A DNA stretch of 64,000 nt from an uncultured Marvinbryantia sp. (GTDB taxonomy: Bacteria; Bacillota; Clostridia; Lachnospirales; Lachnospiraceae): assembly GCA_934394985.1 (NCBI GenBank), contig CAKRRF010000002.1, forward strand, positions 62,001 through 126,000, given 5' to 3'. Below, one piece after another: positions 43,977 to 54,004 of the stretch. Position numbers and translations under genes: made by a program. Numbering within the stretch: position 1 is the stretch's first letter; every line of letters begins with the position of its first letter. The notes below the pieces were generated by a model. The model saw nothing but the letters and a program-made list of their open reading frames with translations, did not search any database and had not been told where the DNA came from.

Positions 43977-44028
43977 CATTGGGAACGGTGTTTTGTGGCT
44001 TTAAGGTCAGAAAACACCGTCCCCAATG
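43977..44028 (+). repeat. REP-like inverted repeat, intact copy
   Basis: cattgggaacggtgtttt (43977-43994) pairs with aaaacaccgtccccaatg (44011-44028) at 17 of 18 positions, around a 16-base loop. The left half and loop recur at 4891-4920. GGGACGGT-type palindromes are known as extragenic elements linked to REP-associated (Y1) transposases; none is in this window. It may also end the liv transcript. Confidence 0.7.
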
Positions 44029-44086
44029 GCGCCTGAATGTGGTAAAATGGTATTAAGTAAATAAAAGAATGCAAGGAGGAGATCCT

Positions 44087-44710
44087 ATGAAGAATGTAGT
44101 TGTTACAATTGCAAGACAGTATGGAAGTGGCGGTAAGACCATTGCTCAGATGTTTGCAGAGAAACATGGTATCCCGTGTCATGAGAGAGATATTTTAAGA
44201 CTGGCAGCAGATGACAGTGGTATCAACGAAGCGTTATTTGGTGAAGTTGACGAGCGACTGAAAAGTGGAAGTCTGTTTGGTATTTCCAAGAAGATCTATA
44301 CCATAGGAGATCTGATTCCACCATCCAGCCCGGACTTTACTTCTACACAGAACCTGTTTAATTATCAGGCAAAGGTGATCCGAGAACTGGCAGAGCAGGG
44401 ACCTTGTGTATTTATTGGGCGCTGTGCAGATTTTGTGCTGGCAGATAAGCCAAATGTGGTCAGTGTATTCGTGCATGCACCGGAAGATTACCTGTTGGAG
44501 CAGGCGAGAGAACGAACTGCAAAGAATGTGGGAGATTTATCGAAGTTTATTGCCAGAACAGATAAATTCCGTGGAGACTATTATCGATATCATACCGGAC
44601 ATGAGTGGAATGATGCAAGAAACTACGATCTTTGTCTGGACAGCAGCAAGCTGGGATTTGATGGCTGCGTAGAGGCAATTGAGAAGTATATTGAGGTCAG
44701 ATTTAAATAG
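44087..44710 (+). CDS. Cytidylate kinase-like family protein
   Basis: A 207-residue P-loop kinase of the cytidylate kinase-like family. The N-terminal VVTIARQYGSGGKTIAQMFA contains a P-loop variant and VFIGRCADFVLAD is the family's second mark. It lacks the full NMP-binding layout of Cmk, so the substrate is uncertain. The ATG at 44087 follows AAGGAGG. Cytidine deaminase is next, which hints at pyrimidine metabolism. Confidence 0.85.
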   Translation: MKNVVVTIARQYGSGGKTIAQMFAEKHGIPCHERDILRLAADDSGINEALFGEVDERLKSGSLFGISKKIYTIGDLIPPSSPDFTSTQNLFNYQAKVIRELAEQGPCVFIGRCADFVLADKPNVVSVFVHAPEDYLLEQARERTAKNVGDLSKFIARTDKFRGDYYRYHTGHEWNDARNYDLCLDSSKLGFDGCVEAIEKYIEVRFK

Positions 44711-44721
44711 GACAAGAAAAG

Positions 44722-44758
44722 AACAGATTGATACAGAGATGTACCAGTCTGTTTTTGC
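44722..44758 (+). terminator. Terminator after the cytidylate kinase-like gene
   Basis: AACAGATTGATAC (44722-44734) pairs with GTACCAGTCTGTT (44741-44753) with two mismatches or wobbles, followed by TTTG. Confidence 0.6.
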
Positions 44759-44796
44759 TCTACAGGAAAGAACATTGATTTGGAAAGGATTTATAA

Positions 44797-45243
44797 ATGA
44801 TGGAAGAAAAGATATTGTCAAAAGAAATGATTGAAGATCTGGTGCATCAGGCATTTGAAGCCCAGACCAAAGCCTATGTCCCATATTCCGGGTTTGCGGT
44901 AGGTGCAGCATTACTTGCCAGAGATGGGAAAATCTATCAGGGCTGCAATATTGAAAATGCATCCTATACACCTACTAACTGTGCGGAACGTACTGCTGTT
45001 TTTAAAGCAGTATCCGAGGGCATCACAGAATTTGATGCCATTGCCATTGTAGGAAATAAAAAGTCGGTATCCAAAGGTGAAGGAAATTATTGTCCACCAT
45101 GCGGCGTATGCAGACAGGTTCTAAGAGAATTTTGTAATCCGAAGACATTTCAGATCATTCTGGCAAAGTCTGAGACAGAATATCGTATTTTTAAATTAGA
45201 AGAATTACTTCCAATGGGATTTGGCCCGGATGATCTGAGTTAG
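44797..45243 (+). CDS. cdd: Cytidine deaminase
   Basis: A 148-residue zinc enzyme that converts cytidine to uridine. The catalytic Cys-Ala-Glu lies in PTNCAERTAVFKAV and the two other zinc Cys in CPPCGVCRQVL; the substrate loop YVPYSGFAVGAAL is intact. A second ATG at 44800 is an equal start candidate; GGAAAGG lies upstream. Confidence 0.95.
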   Translation: MMEEKILSKEMIEDLVHQAFEAQTKAYVPYSGFAVGAALLARDGKIYQGCNIENASYTPTNCAERTAVFKAVSEGITEFDAIAIVGNKKSVSKGEGNYCPPCGVCRQVLREFCNPKTFQIILAKSETEYRIFKLEELLPMGFGPDDLS

Positions 45244-45258
45244 TTCAATGAATTTTTC

Positions 45259-45287
45259 TTGCAACAATCTCCGCATTACCATATAAT
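45259..45287 (+). promoter_or_regulatory. Promoter of the type IV pilus operon
   Basis: TTGCAA (45259-45264), 17 bases and TATAAT (45282-45287). The leader is only about 45 bases, with no room for a c-di-GMP riboswitch. Confidence 0.7.
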
Positions 45288-45336
45288 GACGATAGACTGG
45301 GCGGTTTATGCCTGAAGGAAATCAGAGGTAATATAG

Positions 45337-48300
45337 GTGAGAGTATTGAACCGGAAAGAAAAAAGAAATAAAGGATATACGTTGGCAGAGGTTTTGCTGG
45401 CCGTGGCGATCATCTTGATCCTCATGGCAATTGCTGTCCCTGCCTTTTTTGCGATCAGAAAAAATCTGCGTCAGAAAGCACTGGATCATAAGGCGGAGAT
45501 TATTTATATGGCGGTACAGAATAATCTGACAAAGCTGCGCAGTAACGGAAGCAGTGCACAATACGGAGTGGATAAGGCAACGAAGATGAATGTGATTCCC
45601 ATGGACTCGGATGGGGAGAAGACATTGTATTATGTGACCGCAGACCAGAAGAATGCTCAGACCAGTGCAGCCAGCGTGATTGTGACAGAAGATACCGTAG
45701 ATGCAGAATTGTATCAGCATTACTGGGTAGCAGAGTATGACCCGACAAGTGCCAGTGTCTATGCTGTATTTTACAGTGAAAAAAGAAAGGACTACGAACC
45801 GGCAGCTTACAATTCACTGCGCTATAAGAAGAACCGTTTAAAAGATGGTGCTCGTGTTGGTTACTACGGAGGAGATTCTGTTGAGTCCGGAAACACGTCT
45901 GCACTGGCGCCAAAGATCACGGTAAAGAATGAAGAAAAGCTTCAGGTGATCATTAACAGTAAGCGTCCGGATGATAATCCGCTTTCTTTTGATGTTCGGA
46001 TGACGGATACTGCAGGCCATACGCTGACGCTGAAATATGGAACAGACAGCAGTGGAAAAAATCTGACTCATAAAACAGATGATCTGCATCTGGCAGATAC
46101 GTCAGGACTGGATAGAAATAATGAAACAGGAACCATACGTGGAAATAATTATACACTGACTTTGACACTGGATGCATTGCAGCCGTTGGGCAGTGATGAA
46201 AATGCGGCATCCAGATTTGCAGAACTGTATGGAAAAAATACACAAAATGCAAAATTAAAGACACTGCCGGACAGTCAGCTGACACCGGGAACCGGTCTGC
46301 ATATTGAGGTGACAGTTCACAGTGACAGTTCTATGGTAGAGGGGCTGTCAGCAGTGGCAGATACCAATAGTCTGTTTGGAGATAACAGTACACAAGATCA
46401 GGCAGATATTCTGTATGGCAGACATCTGCAGAATCTGGATCAGGAGACATCTGGTGTAACAGATGCTATTACATCAGCAGTTCAGAAAAGTGATATTCAT
46501 TTTGAAAAAAGGGATGATCTGGAAGAAGATCAGACAGATATCGATTCATGGTATAGCTGCTACGGTGAACTGGCCTTTCATCCGATTACAAATCAGCAGC
46601 TGATCAGTTATCAAACGCAGATCTCTTCCTTACGGATCAGTCATCTGACGACAGAAGCAGCAGAAAAAGCCGGGCTGTTTGCAGTCACACCGGCGAATAT
46701 GATGATCAGTGGCGTACACCTGGAAAGCAGCAAAATCATCAGCAATCACAGTGAACATACTTATGCCGGTGCGCTGGTGGCCTATGCAGGCGGTGCAATT
46801 ACTGTGGATGACTGTCAGATCTGGCTGAATCCAACGGATCTGGAAGGAAAAACGGAAAAAGATCTGTGGATAGACGGTGCAGCTGTGCAGGGCGGTCTGG
46901 TTGGCTGCGCAAGGGGGCTGGCAACGATTACCAATTCTCTGGCTGCAACAGTGATGGGAACAGAAGACTCGATTTATACAGGTGGTCTGATCGGACAGGC
47001 GCAGGGCGGAGCGGTGCTTACCGGCTCTTATGCGGATTCCTATCTTAGCGGTCAGACGACAGGAGGGTTGATTGCACAGTTATCCGGTCAGACAACGATA
47101 CAGTCCTGCTACGTGGCAGGATATCAGAAAGCTGTAAAAGTGGCAGGAGGATTTCTGGCAGAAGCATCAGCACAGACGAAGGTCAGCAACAGTTATACAG
47201 CAGTTACCTGGCTGAAAGCAGATCAGGAAGGCGCAGATACCGTCAGACGTTATTCTGTCATGCCAAAAAAATATGCTTCTGTTACGGATTCTACCTATTT
47301 TCTGGATGGCGGTACGGACTATACAGCAGATGAAAAAACAAACGAGGCTGTTGGCAAGAAGGTTAGCTATCCGGAACTGAGCAATCTCACCCGCATGGCA
47401 GAAAAACTGAATATGGGAGGCATTGTGAAGTTTGGAAGTGCAGCAGCGACTACACCATATAACCTGAAAAATCAGGGCCTTTCCTCGTATTCCTATCCGG
47501 CCCTGGCAGAACTGCCACATTATGGAGACTGGCAGGCATCCTTTGAAGCAGGCAGTCTGGTGTATTATGAAATATATCAGGAAGATGGCAGTTGCGGATT
47601 TTTTGGAGGTAATATCACTCCTTCCTTAAGAACAGATCAGACAGTAGTCGGGGATGGATATGGGATTGTATACAGTGAAGAGCAAAAACCAGACGATGTA
47701 TTTACGGTAACATATCAGAAGCTGACTCAAACTGGTACGCCGGAGGATCAGATTCTGACGATTGATCCGACGAAAAAAGAGGTTGTTTCTTATTCGGTAA
47801 CGGTGGATGAAACAGACTATATCATTTATCCACTGCCATCAGAAATCGTGAATGCCGCATCGCAAAAGGATGCTTTCTATCAAAAACTGGTAATCAGTGG
47901 AGAGGCGGCAACAGGAGATAGTCAGGAGCAAACCGGAGAAGAAGATACGGTCACCGGAAATATCTTTTATTATAATCCACATTTTGCGAAAACGGTTATT
48001 ACTACCGGAGATGATGTACAGAAGCTGACGGTTCCAAACACGATCAGCATCCGGACAGCAAGACAGCTGTATGCACTGAGCAGTTATTATGCGAAATATG
48101 CTGGTGTACTGACGAATAAGAAAACATTTATCCAGGAGCTGGATATTGATTATGCAGCATATGAATGGACAACGTATGCAGATACCAGAGATGCCGTAAC
48201 CGTTCAGAAGCCGATCGGAGAAAAAGAAGCATTTACGGCAAACTACGACGGACAGTATCATAAGGTGCAGAATATCAGTTTTGCCAGTGATGAGAACAGG

Positions 48301-51300
48301 GTAGGGTTTATCGGAGAAAATGCCGGAACGGTTCAGAATCTGTTTCTGGTATCTGATTATCAGATGGATAAAAGGAATTCGTATCTGAAGTATGAGAAGG
48401 AAATCACTGGCAACCAGACCGTTTATATGGGAGTGCTGGCCGGAGTGAACAGTGGACAGATTCAGAACTGTGCAGTCAGTGGTTATTGCACAGAAGGAAA
48501 CAAGGCAACACTTTACATCCGGCAGAACGGAACACTGTATTTTGGAGGACTGACTGGTAAAAATGCAGGAGTTATAAGAAACTGCGAGGCAGATACACCA
48601 TTGGTAAATGCGAACATTCTATATGGAAAAGCGTATATCAGCGGATTTTCCGGTGAAAATGCATCGACCGGAAAGATTACCGGAAGCTATGCCATCGGTA
48701 AAGTAAAGGTGGAGTATTCCAAAGGCGAAAAATCCATGATCAGTGGTTTTACGGCAAAAAATGCAGGTTATCTGAATAACAATTACTGTGCAGTAGCACT
48801 GACAGCTGCCGGAAGTACCGATACCTGTGGTTTTTCTCCAAAGGGCGGAAATATCAGAAACTGCGATTATCTCAGTGGCGGAACCTTCCGCTATCTGGGA
48901 AATATGGAATCCTATGAGAATACCAGCGGAAGCGGAACCGCCAGAAGCTATGACGAATTGAAGCAGAAGGAATATACCAGAGCAGAGTGCCACAGTGCCA
49001 CATCTTCGCAGGAAGGTTATCCGTTCAGTGCAGTGGTTAAAAATGCTTCAAAAGAAAAAGTGCATTTTGGCAACTGGCAGTTAGATTCCGATTTGGGAAG
49101 CTTTGGTGTCATTTACTGGGAAAAAGAAGAACAGGGATCCAATAACGGATATCATTTCTCTTACATCGGATACACGGAAGATGCCACGAGCCCGGAGGAT
49201 ACCCTGTATCGGATCAGTGGCGATACCCTGTGTCAGGAACATGATGACGGTGGTATCGTCACCAGGTATGGATATGGATATTATTACAGAGCAGGACTGG
49301 ATGAAACAGAAAAACCGATACCGCAGGCCCGGGGATTCCAGACCGGAACAGAAAATAAAGAAGTATCAGAAGAACTGAGCAAACGTCTGGACGGATTTGA
49401 AGTCAGGGCATTTACGACAGCAGCTTCTGTCGGAACAACAAAAAAAGATACGGACAGTTATATGAAGATGACTTCGGGCGCAGTCAACGGAGTGTGGTCC
49501 ATACAGGATCCGAAGAGTGGAAAGAGCTATGATTTCACCATCAGTCCATTTTTTGCCAATGCGATGCAGTATGGTGTAGAAGATACCGGGGAAATACTGG
49601 CGCAGGAACTGACGGTGCTGGCGGAAGACGGAAGTGTGGTAACCGGAAAAGAGCCACTGGCAATGCCGGGAACAGACAGCAACCCATATGAGATTCGTTC
49701 CGCAGCACAGCTGCAATATCTGAACTGGAACAGTAAAACCGGTGATGCAATTACCATGCTGGATGCAGAAAATTATCTGAAAACAGTGAATTATTACACC
49801 TATCTTGGACAGATGCTGGGTGCAGAAGGCAGTCAGGCAGATGGAGAAAAAGAATATCGCTGGACAGGGAAGGAGGTACCAAAGCAGCAGAGATATGTAT
49901 TAAATTCGGAAGAAAAATGCCGTCAGAATAAATACAAAGACTATTATATAAATGTCAAAGATAACTGCAATCAGGGATATTGGGAATTTGTCAGAGACGC
50001 ATCGGGAAAATCCTGTCAGGTAAAGGAATGGGAGATCAACCGTGATCATGTGAATTCCTGGCTATATGGTCATATGCATTATAAGTGCAAAGAAACGACT
50101 GACACCGGCTACTGGAAATGGATCGGATCCGGGGAACCGTCTGATGGTACGACCAGCTGGATTCAGGTGGGAGAAATAACAGATGGCAAAATCAGTGTGC
50201 TTCAGACACATGATGTAAATGCAAATAGGATGCCGGATAAAAATGGAACGGACAAAACACATTTTACGCAGATTGGTTCCCTGTTTGATACAGAGGCGGC
50301 AAATCATACGGCAAATGCCAATGCATATATTGCGTATTTTGCGGGAAAATTTGATGGAAATACGTACAGTATCAAAAATGTAGAGATCCACAGCACCAAT
50401 GCCCTGGTAGGTCTGTTCGGTGCAGTAATCGGAGCCAAGGTACAAAACATCACCTTATATTCTGATAAGGGGAATTATATTCAGAGAAGTGCACAGAGCC
50501 CGAAAAGCTGGTATGCCATCGGCGGCATGTGTGGTCTGGCAGGTGTCGGAAAGGGAAACCAGGATGCAGATACCACGATTGTGAATTGTACCGTATCCGG
50601 CTATACCATTCGTGATAACAGTACGAGAAGTGCCTGGGGAGATGGTAATGTGGGAGGTATGTTTGGAATCAGTACGATGAACATACAGCAGTGTACTGCA
50701 GTCAATACCATAGAATTAAACTGTAATTTTATGGGAAACGGGAAAAATGACGGAGTATCGGTACGAACAGGAGGGCTGGCCGGAAGTATGCGTGGAGAGC
50801 TGACCATGTGTTATACCGGCGGAGAGATTCGCTGCACAGAGGAATGCTATGCGAATGCAAGAACCAAAAAGGATACGGATTATACCAGATATAAAGAAGG
50901 TGCCAAGATATTTATGGGTGGTCTTACAGGAGGAATCTATCTGAAAGACGGAGGAAATCTTGGAACATTACTGGGAGATCATATCCTCGGTTTCTCGGAT
51001 TATCCGGGAAATACAGGAAAACATAATGGAAAAGTGTGTAATACTCCTACAACGATCATATCCAACTGTTATACTTACATAGAATTGCCAGGCAGCAAGG
51101 AACAGGTGGATAAGATCTACTCTATCCAGCCGATTGGAAGTAACGGAGAAACACCAAACGAAAATGATAATAACCGTCATACCCGTGTGAAGATTCAAAA
51201 TTGTTATTATTATGGAAATAATATTACGCATATAGAGAAATTTACAGCGAAAAATGCAGGCAGCGGACCAGATGATACGAATATTGATGAAACAGCAATA

Positions 51301-52944
51301 AGTATCAGCTGGGATCAGATGAGTGGAAAGGAGCAGATAAACGGTCAGGATTTTCTGGACTGCATCAATACCGGTATCCGGGGAAAAGGATTCGGAACTG
51401 TGACAACGAAAGATGCGAATGGAAAGCAGATAAACGGTAAATATACCTTCCCGGGAAGCCGGACCGATCTGGACGGAATGAACTATCCATTTCCGACGAT
51501 TCTGGAACAGGGTGCAGGAAGTGAAAGCGTGAATGTACATTATGGTGAATGGCAGTTGAAGGGGCTCTACTGGGAAGAAAGCCGTGCGGATATGGATATT
51601 TTTGAATCTCTGAATCCTGATGGAGGAGAAGAGAAGAAAAAAGCAGTAAAGACCTTTATACTGAAGGATGCATCCGGGATTATCGTCAGCAGCAAGGAAT
51701 GGGATGATTTTGAGTTTGTGTATGGGTATGAGGAAGATACTGTCATTCAGAATATCTCGGAAGAAGCTGCACAGACAGATCACAAGGAGAGCAGTATTTT
51801 GAAAGCGCAGGATTCAGTTGCAGAAGTCCTGGATATCCATTATGATAGTACAGTGGGTGGTTATATTGCTGCTGTATGGGCACATAAGACAGGAACCGAA
51901 GTGATTACGGCGGTGACGACCGGCACAGACGGACAGACCTACCGTGCATCCTTCACGCTGACGGTGACCGCAGATCTTACCGCTTATGCAGACAGTGCGT
52001 CAGTGAGTATGAAAAATAAAGATACGGTTATTCTGACACTGCATGCGGTGCCAATGACGATGTACACAGGCAGTGACGCAGATCAGCTGATTACAGCAGA
52101 TCAGCAGAATGATATGGAATATGCGGAAACAGTGCTTATGCAGAACGGGGAAGTGATCACCGGCGTGGACAGTACAGTCGGCAGTGGGCAGTCAGAATCT
52201 TTAGCAATGTCAGAAGAATCAACGTGGAATGCAGATGAGGAGCCTGAGACCGCAGAGGATGTGGACAGAGACGACGAAAGTGAAGAGGTTTCTGACAGTG
52301 AGATTCAGCTTCAGGATCAGGCAGAAAAAACAGAAATATCAGAAGCAATCATTATGCCATATGCAGAATCAGATCATGCAGAGACAGAGTCACAAACGGA
52401 TCTGGCACCCTATATGGACTGGAAAGTAGAACTGGAAGACGGCGGAGAAGATTATCTGTCAGTGTCGGAGGTAAAAGCCCTGGCAGACAGTCAGCAGATG
52501 CAGTTTACGATCAGCTGTCATGCAGATCTGGAAGCGGATACTGTCATTACCCTGACGATTACCGGTACATATATATATGAAGATGTGGACTATACGGTGA
52601 CGACCTGGGTGGAAGTGATACCGCAGGTGACAAGTGTACAGATCGTGGATGATGCAGGCAACCTGATATCAGCAGATACTGCACAGGAGCGAGATACTGT
52701 CCTGGATGGAAGTACAGCAGATGACAGTGATGTTACAGAAGATACCGAATCTGCAAATGATGTAAAAGAGCCGGATGTGGAAGAAGCAGATACAGAGATT
52801 GCTTCGGATGAGACAAAAGTCGAATCAGATGCAGTGGCAGATAATCCGGATAGTATACCCGATGAGACTGACAGCAGTGTAATTCTGGAACATAACAGTG
52901 ATGACACAATAACAGAGAGTGGCACAGTCATCGGAATAGAATAA
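45337..52944 (+). CDS. Giant prepilin-like adhesin, 2535 residues
   Basis: It starts with a class III (type IV pilin) signal: a 13-residue basic leader ending in Gly, then YTLAEVLLAVAIILILMAIA with Glu at mature position 5 and a hydrophobic helix. Ordinary pilins are about 130-250 residues. The rest is extracellular in style, with Asn/Gly/Thr-rich repeats of GLUG/beta-helix type in three blocks (about residues 458-625, 968-1185 and 1668-1840; units such as GGLVGCARGLATITN, GGLTGKNAGVIRNC and GGLAGSMRGELTMC). A Cys/Lys/Trp-rich segment lies at about 1505-1640. Two Ig-like stretches near 2185-2240 and 2345-2440 are followed by an acidic Asp/Glu/Ser tail. No LPxTG or C-terminal membrane anchor exists. 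The GTG start has AGAGGT seven bases upstream. First gene of the pilus operon; probably a pilus-incorporated or tip adhesin. Confidence 0.9.
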   Translation: MRVLNRKEKRNKGYTLAEVLLAVAIILILMAIAVPAFFAIRKNLRQKALDHKAEIIYMAVQNNLTKLRSNGSSAQYGVDKATKMNVIPMDSDGEKTLYYVTADQKNAQTSAASVIVTEDTVDAELYQHYWVAEYDPTSASVYAVFYSEKRKDYEPAAYNSLRYKKNRLKDGARVGYYGGDSVESGNTSALAPKITVKNEEKLQVIINSKRPDDNPLSFDVRMTDTAGHTLTLKYGTDSSGKNLTHKTDDLHLADTSGLDRNNETGTIRGNNYTLTLTLDALQPLGSDENAASRFAELYGKNTQNAKLKTLPDSQLTPGTGLHIEVTVHSDSSMVEGLSAVADTNSLFGDNSTQDQADILYGRHLQNLDQETSGVTDAITSAVQKSDIHFEKRDDLEEDQTDIDSWYSCYGELAFHPITNQQLISYQTQISSLRISHLTTEAAEKAGLFAVTPANMMISGVHLESSKIISNHSEHTYAGALVAYAGGAITVDDCQIWLNPTDLEGKTEKDLWIDGAAVQGGLVGCARGLATITNSLAATVMGTEDSIYTGGLIGQAQGGAVLTGSYADSYLSGQTTGGLIAQLSGQTTIQSCYVAGYQKAVKVAGGFLAEASAQTKVSNSYTAVTWLKADQEGADTVRRYSVMPKKYASVTDSTYFLDGGTDYTADEKTNEAVGKKVSYPELSNLTRMAEKLNMGGIVKFGSAAATTPYNLKNQGLSSYSYPALAELPHYGDWQASFEAGSLVYYEIYQEDGSCGFFGGNITPSLRTDQTVVGDGYGIVYSEEQKPDDVFTVTYQKLTQTGTPEDQILTIDPTKKEVVSYSVTVDETDYIIYPLPSEIVNAASQKDAFYQKLVISGEAATGDSQEQTGEEDTVTGNIFYYNPHFAKTVITTGDDVQKLTVPNTISIRTARQLYALSSYYAKYAGVLTNKKTFIQELDIDYAAYEWTTYADTRDAVTVQKPIGEKEAFTANYDGQYHKVQNISFASDENRVGFIGENAGTVQNLFLVSDYQMDKRNSYLKYEKEITGNQTVYMGVLAGVNSGQIQNCAVSGYCTEGNKATLYIRQNGTLYFGGLTGKNAGVIRNCEADTPLVNANILYGKAYISGFSGENASTGKITGSYAIGKVKVEYSKGEKSMISGFTAKNAGYLNNNYCAVALTAAGSTDTCGFSPKGGNIRNCDYLSGGTFRYLGNMESYENTSGSGTARSYDELKQKEYTRAECHSATSSQEGYPFSAVVKNASKEKVHFGNWQLDSDLGSFGVIYWEKEEQGSNNGYHFSYIGYTEDATSPEDTLYRISGDTLCQEHDDGGIVTRYGYGYYYRAGLDETEKPIPQARGFQTGTENKEVSEELSKRLDGFEVRAFTTAASVGTTKKDTDSYMKMTSGAVNGVWSIQDPKSGKSYDFTISPFFANAMQYGVEDTGEILAQELTVLAEDGSVVTGKEPLAMPGTDSNPYEIRSAAQLQYLNWNSKTGDAITMLDAENYLKTVNYYTYLGQMLGAEGSQADGEKEYRWTGKEVPKQQRYVLNSEEKCRQNKYKDYYINVKDNCNQGYWEFVRDASGKSCQVKEWEINRDHVNSWLYGHMHYKCKETTDTGYWKWIGSGEPSDGTTSWIQVGEITDGKISVLQTHDVNANRMPDKNGTDKTHFTQIGSLFDTEAANHTANANAYIAYFAGKFDGNTYSIKNVEIHSTNALVGLFGAVIGAKVQNITLYSDKGNYIQRSAQSPKSWYAIGGMCGLAGVGKGNQDADTTIVNCTVSGYTIRDNSTRSAWGDGNVGGMFGISTMNIQQCTAVNTIELNCNFMGNGKNDGVSVRTGGLAGSMRGELTMCYTGGEIRCTEECYANARTKKDTDYTRYKEGAKIFMGGLTGGIYLKDGGNLGTLLGDHILGFSDYPGNTGKHNGKVCNTPTTIISNCYTYIELPGSKEQVDKIYSIQPIGSNGETPNENDNNRHTRVKIQNCYYYGNNITHIEKFTAKNAGSGPDDTNIDETAISISWDQMSGKEQINGQDFLDCINTGIRGKGFGTVTTKDANGKQINGKYTFPGSRTDLDGMNYPFPTILEQGAGSESVNVHYGEWQLKGLYWEESRADMDIFESLNPDGGEEKKKAVKTFILKDASGIIVSSKEWDDFEFVYGYEEDTVIQNISEEAAQTDHKESSILKAQDSVAEVLDIHYDSTVGGYIAAVWAHKTGTEVITAVTTGTDGQTYRASFTLTVTADLTAYADSASVSMKNKDTVILTLHAVPMTMYTGSDADQLITADQQNDMEYAETVLMQNGEVITGVDSTVGSGQSESLAMSEESTWNADEEPETAEDVDRDDESEEVSDSEIQLQDQAEKTEISEAIIMPYAESDHAETESQTDLAPYMDWKVELEDGGEDYLSVSEVKALADSQQMQFTISCHADLEADTVITLTITGTYIYEDVDYTVTTWVEVIPQVTSVQIVDDAGNLISADTAQERDTVLDGSTADDSDVTEDTESANDVKEPDVEEADTEIASDETKVESDAVADNPDSIPDETDSSVILEHNSDDTITESGTVIGIE

Positions 52945-52976
52945 ACACAACAGGATAAAAGAAAGGAGGTACCCCT

Positions 52977-53657
52977 ATGAAGGAAGATAGAACGTTACAA
53001 AAACTAAGATCCACACAGGGTACCTCCATCTTTTTTGGTATCCTGTTTTTTCTGATTGCATCGATTCTCAGTATTGTGATGTTAAACGGTGCGGTGACAG
53101 CAGTAAAAAATGTACAGTCTGACCGCAAAAATGAGCAGAGCTTTCTGACCTGTTCCAGTGCTGCAAAAACGCTGAGAGACCTGATTACAGAAACAAAGGT
53201 GATCTGCACCAGGCAGACAGAAATACAGGCAGATGGACAGAAAACAGAAAAAGATCCAAACTGGACATCGGATCCGGGAATGGGAGAAACATACCTTATA
53301 AAATGGTTGCAGGCGCTGGCAGATCATTCAGTGGCAGGCAGCAGTCTGAATAAACAACTGACGATACAGCTTCAGAGCGCACAGGCAGAACATGTGGATC
53401 CGGTAAGGGCAGATATTACGATAACAGAAGACAGAGAAAATACCTGGAATGATCAATATCATCCATATGATATTACCATGGTGTTATCGGTCGGAACAGG
53501 ACTGGATGCCTGCCAGATGACCCTGACACTGAACGGTGATATAAAAGGGGAGCAGCAAGAAAGCGGGAATGTCAGAACGGATACCATCACTTATACCTGG
53601 ACGGCAAAGAGGATTATTTTTGGTACAACACCAGTTTCGGAGGATACAGTCCAATGA
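52977..53657 (+). CDS. PilX/GspK-like minor pilin
   Basis: A 226-residue protein with a hydrophobic helix at about residues 17-38 after STQG, resembling a prepilin cleavage site (Gly15/Thr16). Mature position 5 is Phe, not Glu, as in GspK-type tip pseudopilins. The mature domain is polar with no known fold signature. Strong AAGGAGG lies upstream. Its stop overlaps the next start (ATGA). Position and the missing Glu5 fit the PilX/GspK slot of a minor-pilin tip complex. Confidence 0.72.
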   Translation: MKEDRTLQKLRSTQGTSIFFGILFFLIASILSIVMLNGAVTAVKNVQSDRKNEQSFLTCSSAAKTLRDLITETKVICTRQTEIQADGQKTEKDPNWTSDPGMGETYLIKWLQALADHSVAGSSLNKQLTIQLQSAQAEHVDPVRADITITEDRENTWNDQYHPYDITMVLSVGTGLDACQMTLTLNGDIKGEQQESGNVRTDTITYTWTAKRIIFGTTPVSEDTVQ

Positions 53658-54004
53658 AAAAAGAACAGAGAAAGAAACAGTTTAGAGATATCAGACAAAG
53701 AGCAGTTAACAGGCTGCGCAGCAATGCAGGAGAAAGTATGGTGGAGACGCTGGTCACGATGATAATTCTGTCACTGGCAGTGCTGATGCTGTCAGGAGCA
53801 GTGGTGACTTCTGCAAAGGTGACGAAAAAAGCCGATAATACCGATACGGCTTTTGTAACCACAGACCAGCACCAGGAAACGGGTATCATGATGATTACAG
53901 ATGACAGCGAAATTGCCACGCATGGCGTTTTTCTAAATGTCAATGTATATAAGACTCAAAATAATTATCTATATTACGAACCTCAGTTACAGGGGATAAA
54001 TTAA
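53654..54004 (+). CDS. PilV/GspI-like minor prepilin
   Basis: A 116-residue prepilin. A long basic leader of 26 residues ends in Gly, then ESMVETLVTMIILSLAVLML, with Glu at mature position 5 (residue 31). The first mature residue is Glu, which is unusual (mostly Phe or Met). The extracellular part is short, about 65 residues. Coupled by overlap to the gene before, and the next gene starts at the following base. Confidence 0.82.
   Translation: MKKEQRKKQFRDIRQRAVNRLRSNAGESMVETLVTMIILSLAVLMLSGAVVTSAKVTKKADNTDTAFVTTDQHQETGIMMITDDSEIATHGVFLNVNVYKTQNNYLYYEPQLQGIN

Noticed and set aside
45288..45336. c-di-GMP riboswitch before the pilus operon, as in some clostridial pilus loci
   Set aside because: The leader is about 45 bases and has none of the riboswitch core sequence.
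52700..52944. LPxTG or C-terminal anchor in the giant prepilin
   Set aside because: The end is an acidic Asp/Glu/Ser tail with no LPxTG, no hydrophobic helix and no basic tail.
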